Shown here: positions 6,731 through 12,686 of the stretch, one piece after another
How the letters are laid out: each line of letters begins with the position of its first letter
How positions within the stretch are numbered: the first letter of the stretch is position 1
Source: Burkholderiales bacterium
Lineage (GTDB): Bacteria > Pseudomonadota > Gammaproteobacteria > Burkholderiales > Burkholderiaceae_A
DNA: 13,475 nt
Assembly (NCBI GenBank): GCA_030834045.1
Contig: JAURFZ010000026.1
Coordinates: 1 to 13,475 of the forward strand
Direction: 5' to 3'
Translations under genes and position numbers: made by a program
The notes under the pieces: generated by a model
The model's database searches: none
Told to the model about the DNA's origin: nothing
Seen by the model: the letters and a program-made list of their open reading frames with translations, nothing else

Positions 6731-7903
6731 TTACACCGGCTCGTTCGAGGCTGCCTCGCCATGGGCGGCTGTGGCAGCGGCGCTCTCTGCAGCTGCAGCC
6801 ATCGTGACCACCGCCTGCTGACCCAGCCAATCTTGAACCGCAAACATGAGCGGCTTAACACCCTCACGGGTTAGGCCTGAGATCTGAAAGACCGGCGCCT
6901 TCCAAGCCAGCTTTTTCTTCATCACCTTCCAACGCTGCTCGCGCTCGGCCGGCGTGAGCATGTCAATTTTGTTAAGGACAAGCCAACAAGGCTTGGCTGC
7001 AAGGGCCTCGTCGTAGCTAGAGAGCTCTTTGGTCAGGAGCTGAACCTGTCGCGCGAGGGCAAGACCCATGCGTTCATCGTCTGTCTTAGGGGCCTTTGCA
7101 GCATTTGTGGCCTTTGTGGCCTTTGTGGCGTTTTCCGATTCGAGCTCAAGACCAAAGGCAGTCATGTCAACCAAGTGAAGAATGAGCCGTGTACGCTGCA
7201 GGTGGCGAAGAAACTGGTGGCCAAGACCGGCCCCCTCGGCCGCGCCTTCAATGAGACCGGGAACGTCGGCCATAACAAAGCTCTTCTCAAGACTGGTCTC
7301 AACCACGCCAAGCTGAGGGGCAAGGGTAGTGAAGGGGTAGTCGGCCACCTTGGGCCTGGCATTGGAGGCCGCGGCAATAAGCGTGGACTTACCCGCATTG
7401 GGCAGTCCGAGTAGGCCAACATCTGCAAGCAGTTTCAGCTCAAGCCTAAGTCGTCGGGACTCACCCGGCCAACCAGGCGTGCACTGTCGTGGCGCCCTGT
7501 TCGTGCTCGACTTGAAATGCAGATTTCCCAGACCACCGTCACCGCCTTTGGCAATCAGGACCCTTTCGCCATGGGCTGAGAGATCAAAGAGAAGGTCATC
7601 GTTCTCAGCATCAAAGACCATGGTACCAACCGGCATCTTAAGTTCAATGTCCGGGGCGCCAGCCCCGTAGCGGTCCGAGCCCTGGCCTTGTTCGCCATTG
7701 CGCGCCCGATGAATTCGGGCGTAACGAAAGTGAATCAGCGTGTTGACGTTTTCATCGGCGATGGCCCAGATGGACCCACCCTTACCGCCGTCGCCGCCGC
7801 TCGGGCCACCTTTGGGGATGAATTTCTCACGACGAAACGCGGCGACGCCATTGCCGCCTTTGCCAGCGTGAAGTTCTACAAAGGCCTCGTCGATGAATTT
7901 CAT
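6731..7903 (-). CDS. obgE: Ribosome-assembly GTPase ObgE (CgtA)
   Basis: Essential GTPase that binds the 50S subunit during late assembly and links ribosome status to growth and the stringent response. Residues 1-158 form the glycine-rich Obg fold (GKGGNG, PSGGDGGKGGS, KGGDGGLGN). The G domain follows: P-loop GLPNAGKST (166-174), switch I FTTL (191-194), DVPGLIEGAAEG (213-224), NKID (311-314) and G5 SGL (342-344). Between G3 and G4 is an unusual low-complexity insert, ATKATKATNAAKA (259-271), coded by 9-base repeats. The C-terminal tail is alanine-rich and short, so a structured OCT domain is not evident. It sits after rpmA in the common rplU-rpmA-obgE order. No Shine-Dalgarno is visible before the ATG at 7903; an inverted repeat ends three bases before it. 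Confidence 0.97.
   Translation of the reverse strand: MKFIDEAFVELHAGKGGNGVAAFRREKFIPKGGPSGGDGGKGGSIWAIADENVNTLIHFRYARIHRARNGEQGQGSDRYGAGAPDIELKMPVGTMVFDAENDDLLFDLSAHGERVLIAKGGDGGLGNLHFKSSTNRAPRQCTPGWPGESRRLRLELKLLADVGLLGLPNAGKSTLIAAASNARPKVADYPFTTLAPQLGVVETSLEKSFVMADVPGLIEGAAEGAGLGHQFLRHLQRTRLILHLVDMTAFGLELESENATKATKATNAAKAPKTDDERMGLALARQVQLLTKELSSYDEALAAKPCWLVLNKIDMLTPAEREQRWKVMKKKLAWKAPVFQISGLTREGVKPLMFAVQDWLGQQAVVTMAAAAESAAATAAHGEAASNEPV
7092..7127 (-). repeat. Four 9-bp tandem repeats inside obgE
   Basis: On the plus strand the units are GCCTTTGCA, GCATTTGTG, GCCTTTGTG and GCCTTTGTG; the last two are identical. Read on the coding strand they give in-frame three-residue repeats of Ala-Thr-Lys type in the ObgE G domain, between the G3 and G4 motifs. 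Gain or loss of a unit would keep the frame. Confidence 0.9.
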
Positions 7904-7906
7904 AAG

Positions 7907-7939
7907 CAGGGTTCTATGGGTGAATGAATGGAACCCCTG
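7907..7939 (-). other. Inverted repeat just upstream of the obgE start codon
   Basis: CAGGGTTC (7907-7914) and GAACCCCTG (7931-7939) can pair with one bulged base around a 16-base loop. On the obgE strand the hairpin ends three bases before the ATG, covering the place where a ribosome site would be expected. A regulatory role is inference. Confidence 0.4.
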
Positions 7940-7960
7940 TACGCCACCGACCTGCGAAGA

Positions 7961-7986
7961 GCCTGGCGCTTAACGAAGCGCCAGGC
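7961..7986 (-). other. Perfect 11-bp hairpin between rpmA and obgE
   Basis: GCCTGGCGCTT (7961-7971) pairs perfectly with AAGCGCCAGGC (7976-7986) around a 4-base loop. It begins 9 bases after the rpmA stop codon on the minus strand. No T-tract follows on either strand, so a textbook intrinsic terminator is unlikely. An RNA-processing, 3'-stabilising or partial attenuation element separating ribosomal protein expression from obgE is more plausible. Confidence 0.6.
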
Positions 7987-7995
7987 CGCAACAAA

Positions 7996-8259
7996 CTAGG
8001 CCTCGGACTGAATAATGGACACAGTGGATTTATTTAAGGGGCCGTTGACCGAGAACTCGACACGGCCGTTAACCAGGGCAAACAGGGTGTGATCTTTGCC
8101 CATGCCAACGTTATCACCGGCATGAAACTTTGTGCCTCGCTGGCGCACGATGATGCTACCAGCATTGATGGTTTCACCGCCAAAGCGCTTGACGCCAAGC
8201 CGTTTGGCTTCGGAATCGCGGCCATTTCTTGTGGAGCCGCCACCTTTTTTCTGTGCCAT
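7996..8259 (-). CDS. rpmA: 50S ribosomal protein L27
   Basis: L27 of the large ribosomal subunit; its N-terminal arm reaches the peptidyl transferase centre. The 87-residue product has the near-invariant block KKGGGSTRNGRDSEAKRLG at the N-terminus, then GSIIVRQRGTKFH and GKDHTLFA. There is no cleavable N-terminal extension of the Firmicutes kind; the protein starts MAQKKGGG. The start at 8259 is fixed by a strong AAGGAG ribosome site 9 bases upstream and by the family. The open frame continues upstream to 8406, but that part lies within rplU and is not L27. It follows rplU by 13 bases. Confidence 0.98.
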   Translation of the reverse strand: MAQKKGGGSTRNGRDSEAKRLGVKRFGGETINAGSIIVRQRGTKFHAGDNVGMGKDHTLFALVNGRVEFSVNGPLNKSTVSIIQSEA

Positions 8260-8268
8260 TGACTCAAT

Positions 8269-8274
8269 CTCCTT
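8269..8274 (-). promoter_or_regulatory. Ribosome binding site of rpmA overlapping the rplU stop
   Basis: On the minus strand AAGGAG lies 9 bases before the rpmA ATG, and its first two bases belong to the rplU TAA stop codon. This settles the rpmA start and suggests translational coupling of L21 and L27. It is the clearest Shine-Dalgarno sequence in the window. Confidence 0.9.
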
Positions 8275-8629
8275 AAATTTGGCTGCCGTCTGGACGAACC
8301 AGAGACTCAACGGCAATTTCGGTGTAGTTCTGGCGATGCCCCTGGGTTTTGGCGTAGTGCTTGCGCCGACGATGCTTGAAGATTCGAATTTTGTCACCGC
8401 GGCCATGAGAGACCACCCGGGCTTTCACGCTTGCGCCTTCAAGCAAGGGCCGCCCAATATCAAGCTGGGCGCCGTGGCCAAGGGCTAAAACCTCAGACAA
8501 CACAAGCTCGCTACCAACATCGGCAACCAAGGACTCGACCCTCAAAGTCTGACCTACCGAGACTCGGTATTGTTTACCCCCGGTACGCACGACCGCGTAG
8601 GTGACATCGGTTTGATTCGCGGCACTCAT
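8273..8629 (-). CDS. rplU: 50S ribosomal protein L21
   Basis: L21 of the large subunit, which binds 23S rRNA. The 118-residue product contains YAVVRTGGKQYRVSVGQ (residues 11-27), the basic RNA-binding KIRIFKHRRRKHYAKTQGHRQ region, and the usual end YTEIAVESLV. Most L21 proteins begin directly at M-YAV; here about nine residues (MSAANQTDV) precede. No in-frame start codon exists at the usual position, and GAGAAG lies just before the ATG at 8629, so the extension is probably real. It is the first gene of the rplU-rpmA-obgE-proB unit, divergent from ispB. Confidence 0.97.
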   Translation of the reverse strand: MSAANQTDVTYAVVRTGGKQYRVSVGQTLRVESLVADVGSELVLSEVLALGHGAQLDIGRPLLEGASVKARVVSHGRGDKIRIFKHRRRKHYAKTQGHRQNYTEIAVESLVRPDGSQI

Positions 8630-8658
8630 GGACTTCTCGCTTTTTAGAAAATAGTATT

Positions 8659-8690
8659 AAAAAGAATAGCCAGAAAGTATGGCTCTTTTT
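8659..8690 (-). other. A/T-flanked hairpin upstream of rplU
   Basis: AAAAAG and AGCCA (8659-8664 and 8668-8672, with a 3-base bulge between) pair with TGGCT and CTTTTT (8680-8690) around the loop GAAAGTA. On the rplU strand the second arm ends in a run of T, giving a terminator-like shape. It overlaps the proposed rplU -10 box, so it can only act as RNA if transcription starts further upstream; otherwise it is a DNA palindrome at the promoter. Confidence 0.4.
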
Positions 8691-8704
8691 GGTCTTTTGA
8701 TCAA
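8676..8704 (-). promoter_or_regulatory. Candidate promoter of rplU-rpmA-obgE-proB
   Basis: On the minus strand TTGATC (8704-8699) and CATACT (8681-8676) are separated by exactly 17 bases. Each matches the sigma-70 hexamers at four of six positions. Transcription would begin near 8669, leaving a leader of about 40 bases before the rplU ATG. It lies in the longest non-coding gap of the window. Confidence 0.45.
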
Positions 8705-8768
8705 GGCCCCCCGGTCTGCGCCCCGATGCCTTTAACTGGCTTTGAGCCGGCGCCGGCAGGCGCTCGGG

Positions 8769-8774
8769 CATAAT
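8769..8774 (+). promoter_or_regulatory. -10-like box CATAAT six bases before the ispB GTG
   Basis: CATAAT matches the -10 consensus at five of six positions and is followed by six bases and then the GTG at 8781. No -35 is present at normal spacing; TTGAGC at 8742-8747 is 21 bases away. If used, the transcript would begin at or next to the start codon. No ribosome site is visible before this GTG. Confidence 0.35.
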
Positions 8775-8780
8775 GAAACC

Positions 8781-9794
8781 GTGCCTCAAAGTCCATCAGC
8801 CCCTTCAAACGACGCCTACAGTCAGGCGCTCTCCCTGGTCGGTGAAGGCATGCAAGAGGTGGATACGGTTATCCAGAGGCGGCTGCTCAGCCAGGTTCTT
8901 CTTGTTGAGCAGGTGGCCCGGTACATTATTGAAGCAGGCGGCAAGCGAATGCGACCGGCCCTTCTTCTGCTCTCGAGCAAGGCCCTCGGCGACCAACCGC
9001 CTGAAACCCGGCAGCCACCCATGGCCGAACTTGCCGCCATTATCGAATTCATTCACACCGCCACCCTTTTGCATGACGATGTGGTGGACGAGTCGGGGCT
9101 GCGCCGCTCCCGAGAGACGGCCAATGCCGTCTTTGGCAATGCCCCAAGCATTCTGGTCGGGGACTTCCTTTATTCCCGAGCCTTTCAGATGATGGTTGAA
9201 ATAGGCTCGATGCCCGTCATGGCAGTCCTGGCCGAGGCCACGAACATCATTGCGGAGGGCGAGGTGCTGCAGCTCATGAACTGCCAAAACCCCGAGGTGG
9301 ATGAGGCCCGTTACCTTCAGGTTATTCGCTACAAAACGGCCAAACTCTTTGAGGCCGCCGCTTGCCTACCCGCTGTTTTTCATGGGCAGTCTGCGGAGGT
9401 CATTGAAGCCTTTGCCGCCTACGGCAGGCATCTGGGCACAGCCTTTCAGTTAACCGACGATCTTTTAGACTATGCGGGAACTGAAGACGATCTAGGGAAA
9501 CGCCTCGGCGACGATCTTCGCGAAGGTAAGCCCACACTTCCTTTAATCTACCTTTTAGAGCAGGGCAGCTCAGACGATCAGCAGCTGGTACGTCGCGCCA
9601 TTGAAGAGCCCGATCAGGCCGACTTAGAGGCCGTCATTCAGCGCGTTCAGTCCACCGGCGCGCTCCACTACACGCAGGCTGCAGCTGAGCGTGAGGCAAG
9701 GCTAGGGGAACAGGCCCTTGCACCCATCAGGCACTCCGTCTACCGCACTTCCCTGCTAGACTTACTTCGGTTTGTGGTCTCGCGGCGGTCGTAA
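8781..9794 (+). CDS. ispB: Polyprenyl (octaprenyl) diphosphate synthase
   Basis: Trans-prenyltransferase that extends farnesyl diphosphate with isopentenyl diphosphate to make the side chain of ubiquinone. Counting from GTG 8781 the protein has 337 residues. It shows GGKRMRP (53-59), the first aspartate-rich motif DDVVDE (99-104), the block GNAPSILVGDFLYSRAFQMM, EGEVLQLM, KTAKLFEAA, the second aspartate-rich motif DDLLDY (226-231) and GDDLREGKPTLP. The chain length (C40) is assumed from Burkholderiales and E. coli relatives. The start is uncertain: TTG 8742 would add 13 arginine-containing residues of no family likeness, and ATG 8850 would remove 23; GTG 8781 best fits homologue length but has no ribosome site. 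It is divergent from rplU, and tRNA-Pro follows 20 bases after its stop. Confidence 0.95.
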   Translation: MPQSPSAPSNDAYSQALSLVGEGMQEVDTVIQRRLLSQVLLVEQVARYIIEAGGKRMRPALLLLSSKALGDQPPETRQPPMAELAAIIEFIHTATLLHDDVVDESGLRRSRETANAVFGNAPSILVGDFLYSRAFQMMVEIGSMPVMAVLAEATNIIAEGEVLQLMNCQNPEVDEARYLQVIRYKTAKLFEAAACLPAVFHGQSAEVIEAFAAYGRHLGTAFQLTDDLLDYAGTEDDLGKRLGDDLREGKPTLPLIYLLEQGSSDDQQLVRRAIEEPDQADLEAVIQRVQSTGALHYTQAAAEREARLGEQALAPIRHSVYRTSLLDLLRFVVSRRS

Positions 9795-9814
9795 ATCGCA
9801 GCTGCGTAATGCCT

Positions 9815-9891
<77 letters not shown>

Positions 9892-9939
9892 GCATCCGCG
9901 CTAAACTTTAAGTTCTCTCAATTCTATTTTTAGGAATCT

Positions 9940-11280
9940 TTGAGCGACCTACCCTTATGGGCGCAAGCCCTCGCCCTGCTTGGGCTGTTATTTGCCTCTG
10001 CCTTTTTCTCCATGTCCGAGACGAGCCTCATGGCCGTCAACCGCTACCGTATGCGGAATTTGGCGGGAAAGGGCAGGCGCAGTGCCAGGCAGGTTTTAAA
10101 GCTCCTTAGCCAGACCAATCAGTTGTTGGCCACGATTCTTATTGGCAACAACATTGTAAATACGGCCTTAACAGCACTTATTACCGCCTTTGCCATCAAG
10201 GCCTTTGGCAACGACGATGAAGTGCTCGCTATTGCAACGGGTGTGGCTGCAGCGCTGCTTATTATTTTTGCCGAGATTATTCCAAAAGTCGTGGCGGCCA
10301 ACCGGCCCGAGACCATCGCGATGGGTGCTAGCTTTGGGCTTGCACCAGTGGTCTTCGTTGCCCGGCCCTTGGTCTCTGTCGTCAACGGCCTTGTTGGTTT
10401 TCTTCTTAATGTCTTTCGATTGAAATCCCAGACGGATAAGGCCTCGGGGCTTACCACCGAGGAGCTGCGCTCGGCTGTACTGGAGTCTTCAGGCTTTATT
10501 CCAAGTCAGCACAGGAAGATTCTTCTTAATCTTTTCGACCTTGAAGACCTTCGGGTCGACGATGTCATGGTGCCCAGGGGGCGCATTGAAGCCCTTGACC
10601 TTGAAGATGAAGAATCCTCACTCATGGACCAGATCTCAACCTGTTTTCATAACAAGCTGCCGGTCTACCGAGGTGAACTCAACCAGGTCGTTGGCATCTT
10701 GCATGTCCGTAAGGCCCTTGCGCTGGTTACCAAAGAAGGCGGGTTTCGCAAGGAGATGCTTGAACAGGCCGTGCAGCCCGCCTACTTCGTACCGAGCGGC
10801 ACCCATCTCTTCACCCAGATGCAGTTTTTCCAGGGCAACAGGCAAAGGCTTGCTATTGTGGTCGACGAGTATGGTGAGGTCGAGGGGCTTGTGACCCTGC
10901 AAGACATCGTTGAGGAACTGGTGGGTGAGTTTTCAACCCAGGGGCCGCGGGTTCGTCGGGCGCTTCATTGGGAAGAAGATGGCACCACCGTGGTCGATGG
11001 CATGAGCAGCTTGCGTGAGCTTAACCGCGGCCTTGGACTCTCACTTCCCTTGGACTCCGCCAAGACACTCAATGGACTGATTCTTGAGACGCTTCAAGAC
11101 ATTCCTGAGGCCAATGTCAGTCTCAAGGTCGGCAATGTACCTCTTGAAATCTTGCAGGTTCAAGGCCGGGTGATTCGACGCGTCAAGATCCTTCGACCCC
11201 TCGTCGATCCATCCAAAGAGCCGCCCGAGGAGGATGGCATGGAGACGCAGACCGCTGCCGAGAAGAGTGAACAGGCCTAA
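9940..11280 (+). CDS. CNNM/CorC-HlyC family membrane protein with CBS domains
   Basis: Inner-membrane protein of the DUF21-CBS-CorC_HlyC family (YfjD/YtfL-like), members of which are linked to Mg2+ or other cation efflux. The 446 residues show a CNNM/DUF21 membrane domain (about 8-160) with FSMSETSLMAVNRYRMR (23-39), GNNIVNTALTA and the conserved AEIIPK (111-116). Then comes a CBS pair (about 205-330) with DVMVPRG and IVVDEYGEVEGLVTLQDIVEELVGE, and a CorC_HlyC transporter-associated domain (about 340-420). The start is TTG at 9940: AGGA lies 4 bases upstream, the product begins MSDLPLW, and no ATG in frame precedes the membrane domain. Its TAA overlaps the ATG of the next gene (TAATG), suggesting coupled translation. 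The transported ion is not shown by the sequence. Confidence 0.9.
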   Translation: MSDLPLWAQALALLGLLFASAFFSMSETSLMAVNRYRMRNLAGKGRRSARQVLKLLSQTNQLLATILIGNNIVNTALTALITAFAIKAFGNDDEVLAIATGVAAALLIIFAEIIPKVVAANRPETIAMGASFGLAPVVFVARPLVSVVNGLVGFLLNVFRLKSQTDKASGLTTEELRSAVLESSGFIPSQHRKILLNLFDLEDLRVDDVMVPRGRIEALDLEDEESSLMDQISTCFHNKLPVYRGELNQVVGILHVRKALALVTKEGGFRKEMLEQAVQPAYFVPSGTHLFTQMQFFQGNRQRLAIVVDEYGEVEGLVTLQDIVEELVGEFSTQGPRVRRALHWEEDGTTVVDGMSSLRELNRGLGLSLPLDSAKTLNGLILETLQDIPEANVSLKVGNVPLEILQVQGRVIRRVKILRPLVDPSKEPPEEDGMETQTAAEKSEQA

Positions 11281-12008
11281 TGAGTCTTGAAGATTTGAAC
11301 CTCAGCTACCTGCTACTTGTTCATGGTCTCCTGGGCGGCCTTACCTGCCTTTTGGGATTTGAGGCAGGCCGTTGGTTTGTGCGCAAAGAAATGCAGCACT
11401 GGCTCGGGCCCCAACAGGCACGGCTTGTTCTAGCGCGCTCTGGCCCATGGCGGCTCTTAGGCCTTTGCGCCTGTCTTGGTTTTTTCGTTGTCTTTGGCGA
11501 GCAACTTGGTCCAGTCCAGGCAGTCGCTATGGGGCTTTTCACTGGGCTGCTTAGCCTTGCGGCCATGATTGATCTTCGTAGTCGCCTGCTTCCCGATCGA
11601 CTCACCCTTGGACTCGTCGTGCTTGGTCTCTGCCTTGCTGGGGCGGGTGTTACCGTGAGCCTAACCGAAGCCCTGGTAGGTGGTCTTGTAGGCTATTTAT
11701 TGCCCTTGGCTTTAGCCAAGGTCTCAGACCGACGGCGGCGGTCGCGACTGGGTAAAGACGCCCCCATGGAGCCAAGTATGGGACGAGGAGACTTCGCCCT
11801 TATCGCAGCCATTGGCAGCTGGCTTGGTTTTTCAAGCCTTGCCTTTGTCTTGCTCTTTGCGAGCCTCAGCATGCTAAGCCTTGCCCTCTGGGGCTTTTTG
11901 CGCAGGGGCTGGCGCCTGTCTACCGCACTTCCTTTTGGACCCGCACTCTGCCTAGCGGCCATGCTCGTTGCACCGTTCTCCCCAATCGCGGGCCCTGCGG
12001 GCTTATGA
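11280..12008 (+). CDS. pilD: Short PilD-like prepilin peptidase (peptidase A24)
   Basis: Polytopic membrane aspartyl protease of the type IV prepilin peptidase family, 242 residues. The A24 core is present: AAMIDLRSRLLPD with D98 (and D106), and MGRGDF with D171. These are the positions of the two catalytic aspartates in PilD/TcpJ. The end LPFGPALCL resembles the PFGP motif of the family. About six to seven hydrophobic segments are visible. The N-terminal 75 residues lack the two CxxC pairs and the GSFLNV-type motif of the usual methyltransferase/zinc domain; only isolated cysteines (C23, C63, C65) occur. Full PilD is typically nearer 290 residues. The gene overlaps its upstream neighbour by one base and coaE by four (ATGA). 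PilB and PilC genes, often adjacent, are not present here. Activity on pilins is therefore uncertain. Confidence 0.82.
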   Translation: MSLEDLNLSYLLLVHGLLGGLTCLLGFEAGRWFVRKEMQHWLGPQQARLVLARSGPWRLLGLCACLGFFVVFGEQLGPVQAVAMGLFTGLLSLAAMIDLRSRLLPDRLTLGLVVLGLCLAGAGVTVSLTEALVGGLVGYLLPLALAKVSDRRRRSRLGKDAPMEPSMGRGDFALIAAIGSWLGFSSLAFVLLFASLSMLSLALWGFLRRGWRLSTALPFGPALCLAAMLVAPFSPIAGPAGL

Positions 12009-12679
12009 GTAATGCTCAAGCCAGCCCGGTGGTTGTGCTCACCGGTGGCCTTGGGTCGGGAAAATCAACCGCTGCCCACTGCTTTGTAGGGCTTGGCATC
12101 ACGGTGATTGATGCCGATGCCATCGTCCATGAACTGACCGGCCCAGACGGTGCAGCACTGGCAAGTCTGAGGCTGCTTCTCGGTGATGACTGTATGTCGC
12201 CCTCTGCCGGTCTTGATCGGGCCAGGGTTCGCCAGGCAGTCTTTGCAGATCCGAGGCTGCGCAAGAGGCTCGAAGCGATTCTTCATCCAATGGTTCAGGT
12301 GGTTGCCCGACAGCGACTTGAACAGGCCATGGGCCCCTATTGCCTCTATGTGGTGCCGCTTTGGGCTGAAACACGGGGTGGTCAGCCGCGGCCCGACTGG
12401 GTCTGGAAGGTTGTGGTCGTGGACATCGACCAGACCAGACAGAGGTCCAGGGTGTTGAAGCGAACGCCCATGCCCAACGAAACCCTTGAGGGCATGCTTG
12501 CAGCGCAGGCCAACCGCCATGAAAGGCTTGAGCTTGCCGACCATGTGATCAACAACAATTCGGACGAGGCAAGCCTTCTTGCGCAGGTGCAGAGCCTTCA
12601 TGCAGAGCTGCTTCAATGCTTGAACAAACTGCCTATGGAAGTCTCCCCGCAGAGCAAACCACTGACTGATCGGCCATAA
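12005..12679 (+). CDS. coaE: Dephospho-CoA kinase
   Basis: Catalyses the last step of coenzyme A synthesis, phosphorylating the 3'-hydroxyl of dephospho-CoA with ATP. The 224-residue P-loop kinase shows VVLTGGLGSGKST (10-22), VIDADAIVHEL (34-44), AILHPMV (91-97), VVPLWAE (116-122), in place of the usual PLLFE, and VVVVDIDQTRQRSRVLKR. The lid and end region is QANRHERLELADHVINNN (168-185). The C-terminus has about 20 extra residues without known motifs. It overlaps the pilD stop by four bases (ATGA), and zapD begins 7 bases after its stop. pilD-coaE-zapD is a common proteobacterial order. Confidence 0.96.
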   Translation: MSNAQASPVVVLTGGLGSGKSTAAHCFVGLGITVIDADAIVHELTGPDGAALASLRLLLGDDCMSPSAGLDRARVRQAVFADPRLRKRLEAILHPMVQVVARQRLEQAMGPYCLYVVPLWAETRGGQPRPDWVWKVVVVDIDQTRQRSRVLKRTPMPNETLEGMLAAQANRHERLELADHVINNNSDEASLLAQVQSLHAELLQCLNKLPMEVSPQSKPLTDRP

Positions 12680-12686
12680 TAAGGAC

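Noticed and set aside
8260..8406. Upstream extension of rpmA
   Set aside because: It lies inside rplU; L27 starts at 8259 after a strong AAGGAG site.
9892..9939. Terminator or tRNA-adjacent integration site after tRNA-Pro
   Set aside because: No hairpin with T-tract, no direct repeat of the tRNA 3' end, and no integrase gene nearby.
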